A DNA stretch of 64,000 nucleotides from positions 168,501-232,500 of the forward strand of contig NGFH01000009.1 in assembly GCA_002215675.1 (NCBI GenBank), written 5' to 3'. The notes beneath the pieces were generated by a model. It ran no database searches. It saw only the letters and a program-made list of their open reading frames with translations, and was not told the origin of the DNA. Positions within the stretch are counted from its first letter, which is position 1, and each line of letters starts with the position of its first letter. The translations under genes were made by a program, and so were the position numbers. The stretch comes from Bacteroidetes bacterium 2013_40CM_41_45. GTDB lineage: Bacteria > Bacteroidota > Bacteroidia > AKYH767-A > 2013-40CM-41-45. Below, one piece after another: positions 1 to 8,911 of this stretch.

Positions 1-1
1 T

Positions 2-430
2 ATTTTCAGTGTTCACAAGAGTGCAGAACTGGTTCTTGCAATGATTCGTGCGGGCATTAAGGGGTATTTGCTTAAAGAATCTAAAAGAAATAATATTGAA
101 ATGGCCGTGCAGGAGGTTAATGAAGGCGGAAGATATTATTCTGAAGAAATTCATTCAGTGATTCAAGACATTATCAAAAACAGCGTGCTCAATGAAAAAT
201 CGCCTGACAAAAAAAATATGTCTCGCATGGAGAAAAAAATTTTTCTTCTCGACTGTAAGGGATATTCAACCAAAGAAATTGCAGACAAGTGTAATATTGA
301 CATAAGCACCGTAGGTACGCATCGTTCTCATTACCGTGATAAAACGGGGGTAAGGACGCATCATGACATGCATATCTATGCCATTGAAACTAAAATGATT
401 GATACGCTCGACTTCTTCCGCAATCCTTAA
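2..430 (+). CDS. Response regulator, C-terminal part (truncated by window edge)
   Basis: The reading frame is open back to base 2, so the gene starts upstream of the window; the ATG at 41 is internal. The first residues end a receiver (REC) domain: a stretch reading AGIKGYLLKES matches the beta5-alpha5 end of NarL-type receivers, including the conserved Lys. After a linker comes a C-terminal helix-turn-helix of the LuxR/NarL kind, diverged from the consensus, around the segment GYSTKEIADKCNIDISTVGT, which is the expected recognition-helix region. It is therefore a two-component response regulator that binds DNA. The phospho-acceptor Asp and any partner kinase lie outside the window, so its regulon cannot be inferred. 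Confidence 0.85.
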   Translation: MFSVHKSAELVLAMIRAGIKGYLLKESKRNNIEMAVQEVNEGGRYYSEEIHSVIQDIIKNSVLNEKSPDKKNMSRMEKKIFLLDCKGYSTKEIADKCNIDISTVGTHRSHYRDKTGVRTHHDMHIYAIETKMIDTLDFFRNP

Positions 431-442
431 AAATAGTATGAG

Positions 443-463
443 GCATCAATAATTTTTTGATGC
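443..463. other. Short hairpin downstream of the response regulator
   Basis: GCATCAA at 443-449 pairs with TTGATGC at 457-463 around a T-rich loop, 13 bases after the stop codon. There is no T-tract after the stem, so a terminator role is only possible. The rest of 431-624 shows no gene; it is the leader of the next CDS. Confidence 0.35.
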
Positions 464-624
464 TGCCTGCAAAGTGTCTTGAGATAAAATCAAGATACGG
501 TGGATGTAAAAATCAATATTTTTCGTAACAGCTTTTCCTGTTCATCCTGCACTTTTGATGCGGGGTTTTTAATCCCCTTTTATAACTGGAAAATTATTTT
601 TTCTAATCCTAAAAAACTACTACA

Positions 625-2730
625 ATGAAAAACAGAATGAAAACGAAAACAACAGTTAGATTTATAAATCTTCTTGTTGTGATGATTTTAATGATAATTA
701 ATTTTAATGGTTATTCGCAAACCACTATTTATAATTCTTTAGGCGGCCTGGTTAATGCTAATGGAGCTCCGCTTAATCCTCGAGCCAATGTTGGCATTAA
801 TAATAATAACCCCTGCATTGCTCTTGATGTCATTGGTTCGGGAGCGAGAATAAATACCTGGAACTTAGATAATTGCATTCGTGTTCAGGGAAGCATAACC
901 CCTTGGAACCCTACTCATCCGAAGTTTTTTTCCGGTTCAATTATTTGGGATAAAGGAAATGTTACCGATCCATCAGGTATTCCTCCGTTAAATAATTTTG
1001 TAATTGGCGGGCCGGGCAACAACCCTCCAAATCTTGGAAATTATTATTTTGGATTACAGGACGATCCTTGCGGTCACGCTGTTCCTCCTTTTATTCCAAT
1101 CACAGAGATTTATGGCCAGCTACATGCCGGTAGTCCGATTCCAACGGGTTCATTTAGATTTGACCAATGGGTACTTCTTGACAATTCTTTACATAACGGG
1201 CGATTGGGTGTTGGCATGTTAGACCCTCAGAATTATGTTGAAATAGGCACTACCAATCTATTTAATACTCCCAATGTATACGGTGGCACAGGATTTAGTG
1301 GCTTACGTTTTAGAGATTTAACTTCTTTGTCAAATGCTTGCACGACAATTCCCACCAGGAATGTCCTTAGTGTAGACGGAAATGGAGATGTTATTCTAAT
1401 TCCTGGGGGAGGGCTCTTCGGGCTTTGCAGCGATCCTTCAGGGCTTCCTCTGCTGCCGGGCAATGAAGGTTTGGACTTTAACGAATCGAGAATTTATTTA
1501 AAAGACCCTGCAGCGTTTCCTCCTGCAACACAACAAAATGATGTTGGAATTGGTTGGAATTGTGGCGACAACTTAATTGGAAAGTTGGATGTGAAGAGCA
1601 AAACAAAAACAACAGCAGTGTATGATTTCACTCACAGAATTGCAGGCAAGTTTTACGAAACAGGCGACAATACAAGCTCAGGCCCCGCACAGTTGAATTT
1701 TGTCGGAGTATATGGCGAAACAGATGTTACACAACACGATGACTATTTCTTTAACTTAGGCGGAGATTTTTATGCAAGCAATGCGTTTACAAATATTGGC
1801 GCAAGGGGTACAACAACTGCGGCTAGTTCTATTTTCAGGAATATAGGTTTACAAGGCAACGCTGCAAATGGTCCTATGAATGTTGGTGTTCAGGGAATTG
1901 TCGATGAGTTCAATTTTCCTCCTCCGCCAGTTTCATTTAATGCCGCCGTATATGGCGATTTGGTTCTTCCGCCTGCTGTCCACACCGGGTCAGATTGGGC
2001 AGGATATTTTAATGGGGATGTATTTACTACTACAGCATATTATCCGTCCGATATAAATTTGAAGCGCGACATTCAAGACATTTCTAATCCGATGAGCATC
2101 ATTAACAAGCTTAATCCCAAATCATATTTGTTTAAGCAACAGGAAAATCAAGCCATGAATTTGCCGAATGGTGTTCATTATGGTTTGATATCGCAGGAAG
2201 TAGAAAATATTCTTCCGGGCCTGGTTAAAAACAGCGTTCACCCTGCGAGATATGATTCCCATGGAAATGTTGTACATCCCGAAATAAAATATAAAGCACT
2301 TAACTATACCGAATTAATACCTTTCCTTATTGCAGGAATGAAAGAACAGCAAAGCCAGATTGAAAAACTGCAGGCACGGGTAGATAATTTGGAACAGCAA
2401 GAAGGACTGAATCAAATTCCTGATGGCAGCGGCAGCTCGAACAGGATTGATGTAACGCTATCTTCAAAAGGTATTGTTTTAAATCAGAACGATCCCAACC
2501 CGTTCAAGGAACATACCATTATCCAGTATTTTATTCCTGACGATGCTCAGCAAGTAAAAATAATTTTCACTGGGATCAAAGGCGATATACTTAAGGAAGT
2601 TGAGATTTCGGAAAAAGGAAAAGGGCAATTAAATGTTTATGCTTCTGATTTATCAAGCGGAGTTTATACCTATTCTATTGTTGCAAATGGAATTACCATT
2701 GACACCAAGAAAATGGTTTGCTCTAAGTAA
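625..2730 (+). CDS. Secreted protein with S74 intramolecular chaperone domain and T9SS type A sorting domain
   Basis: The 701-residue product begins with a signal peptide (hydrophobic core about residues 14-28, cleavage near SQ at 31-32). The long middle part is low in recognisable motifs and rich in Gly, Asn and Pro, as in tail-fibre-like proteins. Residues about 473-570 form a peptidase S74 / endosialidase-chaperone domain: the hallmark SDINLKRDI is followed by LNPKSYLFK and HYGLISQEVENILPGLV. This family trimerises beta-helical fibres and often cuts itself off. A short coiled coil follows (about 577-592), then a type A T9SS sorting domain (about 615-701, NDPNPFKEHTIIQYFI onward). I infer a trimeric surface or released fibre exported by T9SS. 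Its actual ligand is unknown. Confidence 0.9.
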   Translation: MKNRMKTKTTVRFINLLVVMILMIINFNGYSQTTIYNSLGGLVNANGAPLNPRANVGINNNNPCIALDVIGSGARINTWNLDNCIRVQGSITPWNPTHPKFFSGSIIWDKGNVTDPSGIPPLNNFVIGGPGNNPPNLGNYYFGLQDDPCGHAVPPFIPITEIYGQLHAGSPIPTGSFRFDQWVLLDNSLHNGRLGVGMLDPQNYVEIGTTNLFNTPNVYGGTGFSGLRFRDLTSLSNACTTIPTRNVLSVDGNGDVILIPGGGLFGLCSDPSGLPLLPGNEGLDFNESRIYLKDPAAFPPATQQNDVGIGWNCGDNLIGKLDVKSKTKTTAVYDFTHRIAGKFYETGDNTSSGPAQLNFVGVYGETDVTQHDDYFFNLGGDFYASNAFTNIGARGTTTAASSIFRNIGLQGNAANGPMNVGVQGIVDEFNFPPPPVSFNAAVYGDLVLPPAVHTGSDWAGYFNGDVFTTTAYYPSDINLKRDIQDISNPMSIINKLNPKSYLFKQQENQAMNLPNGVHYGLISQEVENILPGLVKNSVHPARYDSHGNVVHPEIKYKALNYTELIPFLIAGMKEQQSQIEKLQARVDNLEQQEGLNQIPDGSGSSNRIDVTLSSKGIVLNQNDPNPFKEHTIIQYFIPDDAQQVKIIFTGIKGDILKEVEISEKGKGQLNVYASDLSSGVYTYSIVANGITIDTKKMVCSK

Positions 2731-2747
2731 TCGTTAACTCTTTTCAT

Positions 2748-2781
2748 AACTCCTCTCTGCAAAACAGGGAGGAGTTTTTTT
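2748..2781 (+). terminator. Rho-independent terminator
   Basis: AACTCCTCTCTG (2748-2759) pairs with CAGGGAGGAGTT (2765-2776), with one G-T wobble, around a five-base loop, and runs into seven consecutive T. It lies 17 bases after the stop of the S74/T9SS gene and separates it from the flavin reductase. Confidence 0.9.
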
Positions 2782-2803
2782 CTGTTCGTATATTAGCAGC
2801 GTA

Positions 2804-3367
2804 ATGAATATTCCCTGGGGCAGCGATATTGCCAATCGTTTCATAACCAATATAGGATTAGTAACCACGAATGGAATTCACGGGCATAATATTATGGCGT
2901 GCGAATGGACGTTTCATCTTTCATATGGCCCCGCATTGATAGGTGTCTCGGTTAACCAACGTCATGCTACGCACATTCACATTAGAGAAACCAAAGAGTT
3001 TGGTGTTTGTATTGCATCTATAAACCAATCCATGTTGTCGAGTATTGCGGGACGAGGAAGTGGAAAAATGTTTGATAAAATAAAAGTTGCCGAGAAGCTC
3101 GGATTTAAATTCTCCCCTGCAAAAAGTATAAACGTAATGATGCCCGAAGGGTCTGCTGTGAATTTAGAATGTAAATTATTCAGTGAAATTGCCCTCGGCG
3201 ACCATACTTTGTTTGTAGGAGAAGTTATTGAGGGAAGCGTTAATCCTCAAGAAAAACCCCTCGCTTATCATTCGGGAAGATACTGGGACATGGTTGCCGC
3301 CCAGGAGAAACCTTCTGCAGAAGTAAGAGAAAAAATAAAAATGCTTATCGAGCAGCACGTAAAATAA
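2804..3367 (+). CDS. Flavin reductase family protein (FMN-binding split barrel)
   Basis: The 187-residue product matches the flavin reductase-like / FMN-binding split-barrel family in length and layout. The N-terminal segment ITNIGLVTTNGIHGHNIMAC is the strand pair that normally binds FMN, and PALIGVSVNQRHATHIHIRETKEFGVCI matches the family core. The C-terminal AYHSGRYWDM is the usual family end (yxxgxYw). Members use NAD(P)H to reduce flavin, or carry bound FMN. The partner enzyme is not evident here. It follows a strong terminator and converges with the glycosyltransferase downstream, so it is probably monocistronic. Confidence 0.85.
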   Translation: MNIPWGSDIANRFITNIGLVTTNGIHGHNIMACEWTFHLSYGPALIGVSVNQRHATHIHIRETKEFGVCIASINQSMLSSIAGRGSGKMFDKIKVAEKLGFKFSPAKSINVMMPEGSAVNLECKLFSEIALGDHTLFVGEVIEGSVNPQEKPLAYHSGRYWDMVAAQEKPSAEVREKIKMLIEQHVK

Positions 3368-3376
3368 AAAATTAGA

Positions 3377-4555
3377 TTAATTTCTGCCATTCATCTTAAC
3401 CAGAATTTTTTCAAGTTCTGCTACACTTTTCTCCCACGTATAATTCTTTTTCACAAACTCGTTTCCTTTTTCTGCCAGAGAGCGTGCAAGCACCGGGTCT
3501 TCCAGAAGGATGATGATTTTTTCGGCATACTGTTGCGGTGATGAAGCAATAAAAATATTTTCTCCGTCCGTTGCACCAATGGCATTGTTGGCAAGCGGGG
3601 ATGTGATGCAGGGAAGCTGCATGGCCATGGCTTCAAGTATTTTATTCTGCTGTCCTATATTGATAAGCATAGGCGCCACGAGTATCTTTGCCGAGAGATA
3701 ACTTTCCCGTATGTCATCTACCCAGCCACTCACGTGCACGGTTTCTGATTGCAGGCTCCTTATACGCGCCGCAGGATTTGCACCTGCAATGAGTAACTTA
3801 ACTTGCGGATATTTTTTTCGCACATGTGGCAGAATTTCCTTAACTATATATACAGCGCTTTCTATGTTAGAAGGATAATTCATGTTGCCCGTAAAAACAA
3901 GGTCATACTTTTTTTCAGAAGGCCGCGGAGAAAAATATTCATAATCAACTCCGTTCGGAATGATGTGGATGGTAGCATTTACCGGATGCTGGATAAGTGC
4001 ACGGTCCTGGGCTGATATAATTATTTTTTCGTCAAACAAATCAAACACATCCTTTTCAAGCTCCGCTTGCTTTTGTGCTTCGTGATTCAATACGGCACGA
4101 AAAAAAACCCCCTCGTGCGCCAACCTGCGCTCCACCCCTTTTGAAAATGCATCCTGGTAATCCAGCAGCTTAGGAGTGCCGGTAAATGTTTCGGCATACC
4201 GGCTCATGCGCGTAAGCATGCATACAATTACATCAGGCGAAATTTCTTTCCCGTATTTTAGTATTTTTCTCCTGATATTTCCATCATAAAAATACGCCGA
4301 CTGCAGTGGCATGTTTCCGAAAAAAGATTTCGAGATATTTAAACCAACGTCAAAAAAACTTATGCCGAATACCTTAATACTTTTGCACAGCTTACTCACT
4401 TCCTCAAAGTCATTCTCTTTGACAGCGGCATCGCTTACCGAAGCAAGATGCACTTCATGATTTTTACTTAATCCTTTTATAAAATGATAGGCACGCAACT
4501 TATCCCCTTTTTCGAGAGGGTAAGGAAAACGGGAAGTGAGAAAGAGGATTCGCAT
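3377..4555 (-). CDS. Glycosyltransferase family 4 (GT-B fold)
   Basis: This 392-residue enzyme opens with MRILFLTSRFPYPLEKGDK, typical of GT-B group 1 transferases that start with a glycine-containing nucleotide-sugar/acceptor loop. The C-terminal half has IHIIPNGVDYEYF, the VFTGNMNYPSNIES segment, GWVDDI, and the EAMAMQLPCITSP segment with the Glu that contacts the donor sugar. It resembles the Stp1-like/TIGR03087 branch, members of which transfer sugars in exopolysaccharide or glycolipid synthesis. The gene lies 15 bases downstream of a second, only distantly similar glycosyltransferase on the same strand, so they are probably cotranscribed. Donor and acceptor are unknown. Confidence 0.88.
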   Translation of the reverse strand: MRILFLTSRFPYPLEKGDKLRAYHFIKGLSKNHEVHLASVSDAAVKENDFEEVSKLCKSIKVFGISFFDVGLNISKSFFGNMPLQSAYFYDGNIRRKILKYGKEISPDVIVCMLTRMSRYAETFTGTPKLLDYQDAFSKGVERRLAHEGVFFRAVLNHEAQKQAELEKDVFDLFDEKIIISAQDRALIQHPVNATIHIIPNGVDYEYFSPRPSEKKYDLVFTGNMNYPSNIESAVYIVKEILPHVRKKYPQVKLLIAGANPAARIRSLQSETVHVSGWVDDIRESYLSAKILVAPMLINIGQQNKILEAMAMQLPCITSPLANNAIGATDGENIFIASSPQQYAEKIIILLEDPVLARSLAEKGNEFVKKNYTWEKSVAELEKILVKMNGRN

Positions 4556-4570
4556 TTTAATGAACCAATT

Positions 4571-5764
4571 TCAGTTAAGTGATTCATAAAACCTGATTAC
4601 ATCTTCGGCGATACGTGCAGAAGAATATTTTTCCATAAATAAATCCCGTGCATTCTTTCCTATTCTTTTTCTTAGAGATGTATCATTCAAAAGTTTTAGG
4701 ACTGCAGCCGAAAAATCAGAGGGAGAACCAGCAATAAGAATATTTTCACCATCTGCGCATTCTATTCCTTCGGCTCCTATGGTGGTAGAAACAACGGGAA
4801 GCCCCAGTGCAAATGCCTGCAGGATTTTTACTCTCATTCCGCTTCCTGAAAGCAATGGAACAATCATGACAGATTTACTTTTCATATAGTCAACGGCATT
4901 GCTTACCGATTCATCATAAACAATATTCCTATCATCAATTTTCAACGCGTCGGGAAAGCCGCGCCCTGCAAGATACAGTTTCACCGAGGGAAAAGTTTTT
5001 TTAATTTCATGCCAGCAGTTTTCCAAAAACCATTCGATGGCTTCCTGGTTTGGCATCCAGTCCATGGAGCCGAGGTGAAAAACAGAAATCGCTGCGTTGC
5101 TGTTTCCATCAAATGGATAAATTTCGGGGTTCAGTCCGATAGGAATAATTTTTATTGGGACCGATGAATTAATTTCCGAAAACACTTTTGAATCTTGTTG
5201 TGTCATGGGTAATATCGCATCAAATTTTCCAATAGTTTCTGACTCATATTTTTTCAGGCGTGCAGCAAGTAATTTCAGATATCTTTTCTTCAGGAAGTTT
5301 TTACTTGTCTCCGCCATTCTTTGCCAGATAATATGTTCAATGTTGTGCGCGCGCAGAATGCATTTAGCTTCAGAACTTTCCCTTACGGTTTTCAGATACG
5401 GTCCCGCAAAAATGCTTTCAAACTGTACCACATCAAATTTTTCTTGGGCCAGAAGATTACGAAGCTGCCGGTGAAATGACAAATGGTCGAAGCGTTTTAC
5501 ATTGTATGATTCATGGCTGAACAAATTTTTGAAGGCATCGAGAGGTTTTATTCTTGTATCCATATCAACCGCTTCAATTTTTGTTTTCGTTTTGTAGTCT
5601 GCAGGAAGTGAATTCAAGTTTACATAATGCCGCGAAGTATTCATTGCAAGAATTTTTACTTCAGCTCCTCGTTTTATGAGTGACTGGCTCAGAGAATGCA
5701 TAGCAATGGTTCCGCCATCTGCAGGCGGGTAGGGGACTCGGATGCAGAGCTGCAGTATTTTCAT
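4571..5764 (-). CDS. Glycosyltransferase family 4, overlapping an LptF/G-type permease
   Basis: I place the start at the ATG at 5764, giving 397 residues beginning MKILQLCIRVPYPPADGG, which is a normal GT-B N-terminus. The longer open frame (to 6103) reads through the antisense of the permease and is not protein-like. Visible landmarks: FDVVQFESIFAGPYL, ILRAHNIEHIIWQRMA (a His-rich acceptor loop), FHLGSMDWMPNQEAIEWFL, and the donor-site segment ILQAFALGLPVVSTTIGAEG near the C-terminus. Its start codon overlaps the stop codon of the upstream permease (ATGA at 5764-5761), so translation is probably coupled. Likely role: a glycosyl transfer in surface glycan or lipopolysaccharide synthesis. Confidence 0.88.
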   Translation of the reverse strand: MKILQLCIRVPYPPADGGTIAMHSLSQSLIKRGAEVKILAMNTSRHYVNLNSLPADYKTKTKIEAVDMDTRIKPLDAFKNLFSHESYNVKRFDHLSFHRQLRNLLAQEKFDVVQFESIFAGPYLKTVRESSEAKCILRAHNIEHIIWQRMAETSKNFLKKRYLKLLAARLKKYESETIGKFDAILPMTQQDSKVFSEINSSVPIKIIPIGLNPEIYPFDGNSNAAISVFHLGSMDWMPNQEAIEWFLENCWHEIKKTFPSVKLYLAGRGFPDALKIDDRNIVYDESVSNAVDYMKSKSVMIVPLLSGSGMRVKILQAFALGLPVVSTTIGAEGIECADGENILIAGSPSDFSAAVLKLLNDTSLRKRIGKNARDLFMEKYSSARIAEDVIRFYESLN

Positions 5765-7182
5765 GACCCGCTTACTAACTTCAGGCGCCTTAAAAATTTG
5801 TTGAGCCGGCTTATATAAAACCCGGTGTCGAAGATTGAAGAATCTGTTACGGATTTGTAGGACAGAAAAATTCCGACCGGCAGGAGAATGACCGATGAAA
5901 GCCACATTCCCTGCCAGGGCTGCAGGACGCCTTCGCGTGCAAATTTTTCTCCTGTAATTGAAATTACATGGTACACCAGGAAAAGAAATATGGAAATAAC
6001 CACAGGCAGCCCGATGCCTCCCTTGCGAATGATGGCTCCCAAAGGCGCCCCAATAAAAAATAATATGAGGCATGCAAACGACAAAGTAAACTTGCGATGC
6101 CATTCAATGGTGTACCTGCGGAGCTGCCGGTTTTTTACATCAATCTCGTTTACCATGTCTGTAAGAATGCTTTTTACATTTCGTGCTGAATAAAGCGCTG
6201 AAGTATTTATGGTTGCTTTTTTCTCCGGAGAAATAAAATCGGAAAGCTTCACTGTGTCAGGAAATGGAAATACGGAAATATTTTTTTTCATGTAAGAGAA
6301 AAAAGGTTCAATTCTTTGTATGGACTCTTCCTGGCGCTTCCTGATTTCTGTTCTCAAAGTATCGGTAGTGCGCTCCAATTGTTTTATGTTTTGCATCTGG
6401 TAATTTTTCCGGAAGAGCCCTTCCTCGGTGCGCGCCATTCGAAACGATGACAGGTCAAAATGCATCACGTATTTTTCAAAGTGGCTTCGGTACAGCGGCT
6501 GGCTTCTTTTTGCATTTCTCCCTCTCAAAACTTCTTCATAAGAATTTCCATTATATAAGGTAACCACCAGTTCCTGCTTGTCTTCAGACATAACCATTTT
6601 TCCTGAAGTTGCAGTAATCAGTTTATTGTTGCCCGCGTTATCTGTATGGTCATAAATCATCACATCGCGGATGTTTTGCCCATCGCTTTCTTTTTTACCG
6701 ATGCGGATTACATAACCATCAATACCATTGTAAAAAATTCCCTCGCGTATGTTAAGAGCAGGGCGCTGATTGGTTACGTCATACAAAAGTGATGACATTT
6801 TAAGGTTGGCATAGGGAAGAACATTGTTTGAAAAAAGAAAGGCGGCAAAAGAAATAATAATTGCGGCACCTATCAGCGGCGTCAAAACTTTTCTAAGCGA
6901 AATCCCTGCTGATTTGATGGCGGCCAGTTCGTAATGCTCGGCAAAATTCCCAAGCGTCATAATGGATGAAAGTAAAATAGCAAGAGGTAATGCCAGTGGC
7001 ACAAGGGTAACGGATGCATACATAATCAACTGCGCAACAATGTGAAGCTCCAGCCCTTTTCCCGCCAGGTCTTCGAGATACTTGAACAGGAACTGCATAA
7101 CAAGTATGAACAATGCAACAGCAAATGTAACTGCGAACGGCCCCGTAAACGAAAACAATATCAGCCTGTAAAGTTTTTTCAT
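5761..7182 (-). CDS. LptF/LptG family permease (YjgP/YjgQ)
   Basis: The 473-residue product has the LptF/G architecture. An N-terminal helix (LYRLILFSFTGPFAVTFAVA) and further helices (about 12-115) include the signature ASVTLVPLALPLAILLSSI. A large periplasmic beta-jellyroll region (about 125-350) carries the typical GIFYNGIDGYVIRIG and ATSGKMVMSEDKQELVVTL segments. Three C-terminal helices follow, with ACLILFFIGAPLGAIIRKGG. Family members form the inner-membrane part of the LptB2FG transporter that extracts lipopolysaccharide. No LptB or LptC is nearby. Bacteroidota usually have more than one homologue, so I do not assign F or G. Its stop overlaps the glycosyltransferase start by four bases. 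Confidence 0.9.
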   Translation of the reverse strand: MKKLYRLILFSFTGPFAVTFAVALFILVMQFLFKYLEDLAGKGLELHIVAQLIMYASVTLVPLALPLAILLSSIMTLGNFAEHYELAAIKSAGISLRKVLTPLIGAAIIISFAAFLFSNNVLPYANLKMSSLLYDVTNQRPALNIREGIFYNGIDGYVIRIGKKESDGQNIRDVMIYDHTDNAGNNKLITATSGKMVMSEDKQELVVTLYNGNSYEEVLRGRNAKRSQPLYRSHFEKYVMHFDLSSFRMARTEEGLFRKNYQMQNIKQLERTTDTLRTEIRKRQEESIQRIEPFFSYMKKNISVFPFPDTVKLSDFISPEKKATINTSALYSARNVKSILTDMVNEIDVKNRQLRRYTIEWHRKFTLSFACLILFFIGAPLGAIIRKGGIGLPVVISIFLFLVYHVISITGEKFAREGVLQPWQGMWLSSVILLPVGIFLSYKSVTDSSIFDTGFYISRLNKFLRRLKLVSGS

Positions 7183-7239
7183 AATAAAATTTATGGTCCG
7201 CTATTAGCTGGTAACGAACACATACATTTGCAAACAAAG

Positions 7240-7869
7240 ATGCAAACTGATTTTGAAATGCAGCATGTACATGACAGTTTTAATTCAAAAGAATTGTCTG
7301 CCATGCATGAAACGGAATTGTTCCGGTTAAAGTATATCGTGATTGACAAGGTAGTTGTTCATTTCAATCACCTGTCAGCGAAGGTCAAAGAAATTATCCA
7401 GCGGCATCATTTACCGGGAGAGCTTGCCAATGCGCGGGTACGTATCTTTAGAGGGGACAATTACAAGCTGCTTCCGTATGCGGTAATGGACTACCCTGCA
7501 TTGTACACCAGGGAAAATTCGTTTGCCTACCGCACCATGTTCTGGTGGGGAAATTTTTTCAGCTTTACATTATTCATGCAGGGAACGTACCTGGATATGT
7601 ATCGTAAAAATTTACACGAGGGAATTGGGGAGTTGAAGGGAAAAGATTTTTATTTCTGTGTAAATCAAAACCCCTGGCAATACCATTATGAGCGCAATAA
7701 TTACATTTCATTAGATGAAATGCTGAAGCAAAAGGGAAGCGCTGAAAAATTAATCGAGGAACGAAATTTTATAAAACTCTCACGGGTTATAAAAATCAGT
7801 GAGTGGAAGAAAATCAATCACATGTGTATTGAAACACTCGAAATACTTCTGAAGGCAACCGGTGCTTAA
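7240..7869 (+). CDS. Conserved-looking protein of unknown function
   Basis: I do not recognise this 209-residue protein. I start it at the ATG at 7240 because the upstream open frame is antisense to the permease gene; an ATG at 7258 is an alternative. It is soluble by appearance, with no signal peptide or membrane segment, and rich in aromatics, His and Lys. Noticeable segments are ENSFAYRTMFWWGNFFSFTL and FCVNQNPWQYHYERNNYISL. It is transcribed divergently from the permease and converges with the START-like gene, so it stands alone. Codon use and composition look like those of its neighbours, which supports a real gene. Confidence 0.75.
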   Translation: MQTDFEMQHVHDSFNSKELSAMHETELFRLKYIVIDKVVVHFNHLSAKVKEIIQRHHLPGELANARVRIFRGDNYKLLPYAVMDYPALYTRENSFAYRTMFWWGNFFSFTLFMQGTYLDMYRKNLHEGIGELKGKDFYFCVNQNPWQYHYERNNYISLDEMLKQKGSAEKLIEERNFIKLSRVIKISEWKKINHMCIETLEILLKATGA

Positions 7870-7879
7870 AGAAAGTATT

Positions 7880-8299
7880 TTATGAGCCCACTACATGCTT
7901 CAGGCTTTGCACCTGGCTGTTCCATAAAAGAACAGTTTCTTCTTTATCTGCGTCCGAAGAAAAATCTGTGATTACAAGAGCAACATCAGATGTCATTTCA
8001 TCCTGCACGATAGTGAATTCAAAATACGTTTCGTGGTATTCGTCTGTAAGCCATTTATAACGGATAAACTGGTTGTCTTTTTTGGCAACAATTTTTGCCT
8101 CTTTCTTTTCACCTTCCCATTCAAAAACAAAATTACCTCCATGAGGATACACCTTATCGGCAAACCATTCTTCGAGGCCACTATCGGTGCTCAACATGCC
8201 GAAAAGAACTTTAGGAGATGATTTTATCTCGTATTCCAGCTCAACTTTTTTCAGCGGAATTTTCTGAGATGTTTCTTTATTAGAAGTATTGCCTGCCAT
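7880..8299 (-). CDS. START-like domain protein (SRPBCC superfamily)
   Basis: This 139-residue protein fits the START-like/AHSA1-type fold. After a Lys-rich lead it has KVELEYEIKSSPKVLFGMLSTDSGLEEWFADKV, the usual first strand and helix pair in which a small cavity is capped, then FVFEWEGEKKEAKIVAK and a final amphipathic helix ETVLLWNSQVQSLKHVVG. Such proteins bind small hydrophobic molecules or act as Hsp90 cochaperones; no ligand can be inferred here. It has no signal peptide. It converges tail to tail with the unknown gene 10 bases away. Confidence 0.8.
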   Translation of the reverse strand: MAGNTSNKETSQKIPLKKVELEYEIKSSPKVLFGMLSTDSGLEEWFADKVYPHGGNFVFEWEGEKKEAKIVAKKDNQFIRYKWLTDEYHETYFEFTIVQDEMTSDVALVITDFSSDADKEETVLLWNSQVQSLKHVVGS

Positions 8300-8471
8300 A
8301 TGTTGATATTAAATGAGGGCGGCAATATAGAGATATTTGATAACAAAAAATTAAATTCTCCACCAACGCTGCTTTTTGCACTGCGAATTACAATAGTGCG
8401 GGGGGCAGGCAACCCCCTTTCCATCCTAAAGCAGACCAAACGGGTCAATTTTCATCTATGAGGATGATATT

Positions 8472-8870
8472 TTATTCCGTAACGGGCACAAAAACATTAA
8501 CCTCCCCCGTCTGGAGCGGAGAAAGAGTAAAAGGAATTCCTCCTCTTACATATTGAGCAATAGTGCTGTCGTATCCCACACAGTAAATAAAATAATCACC
8601 GCAATTCATATTCTCCACATGAATGTGTTCTTCAGTTGCTTCTCCCTGAACCGTTAAATTGAATATTGATAATGACCCCGGGTAGACCAGTGTGCCATAA
8701 GCGACATAGGCTTTAGCGCCCACTATAGCTCTGCCGTGATGCTGGGGAAAAACAAGAAGCGTTGCATTACCACCCTGGCCCGCTTTGCAAACAGGCGTGC
8801 CGTCTTTGCGGCACGATGTAGAACCGAAAATAATAACAAGCGCTGTTACAAGAAGGAAATATTTTTTCAT
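8472..8870 (-). CDS. Small predicted lipoprotein
   Basis: The 132-residue product starts with a lipoprotein-type signal: Lys-Lys, a hydrophobic stretch and STSC, giving Cys20 as the lipidated residue. The remainder looks beta-rich (ATLLVFPQHHGRAIVGAKAYVAYG and SLSIFNLTVQGEATEEHIHVENMNCGDYFIYCVGYD) and recalls small carboxypeptidase-regulatory-like or transthyretin-like folds, but I do not recognise a family. It lies 41 bases downstream of a beta-barrel gene on the same strand, so the two may be cotranscribed. Confidence 0.75.
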   Translation of the reverse strand: MKKYFLLVTALVIIFGSTSCRKDGTPVCKAGQGGNATLLVFPQHHGRAIVGAKAYVAYGTLVYPGSLSIFNLTVQGEATEEHIHVENMNCGDYFIYCVGYDSTIAQYVRGGIPFTLSPLQTGEVNVFVPVTE

Positions 8871-8911
8871 GTGTTTTATTTTAAACCGTTAGGAAATTAT
8901 TTACCGGATAA

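Noticed and set aside
625..2730. Prophage remnant, because of the tail-fibre-like S74 domain
   Set aside because: No phage structural, lysis or integrase genes are nearby, and the protein has a signal peptide and T9SS domain.
5765..6103. N-terminal extension of the glycosyltransferase to a start at 6103
   Set aside because: The added residues are antisense to the LptF/G permease and do not look like a protein. The ATG at 5764 gives the canonical family N-terminus.
8389..8425. GGGGG...CCCCC hairpin upstream of the lipoprotein end region as a terminator
   Set aside because: The stem is only five bases and no T-tract follows in a direction that ends a gene.
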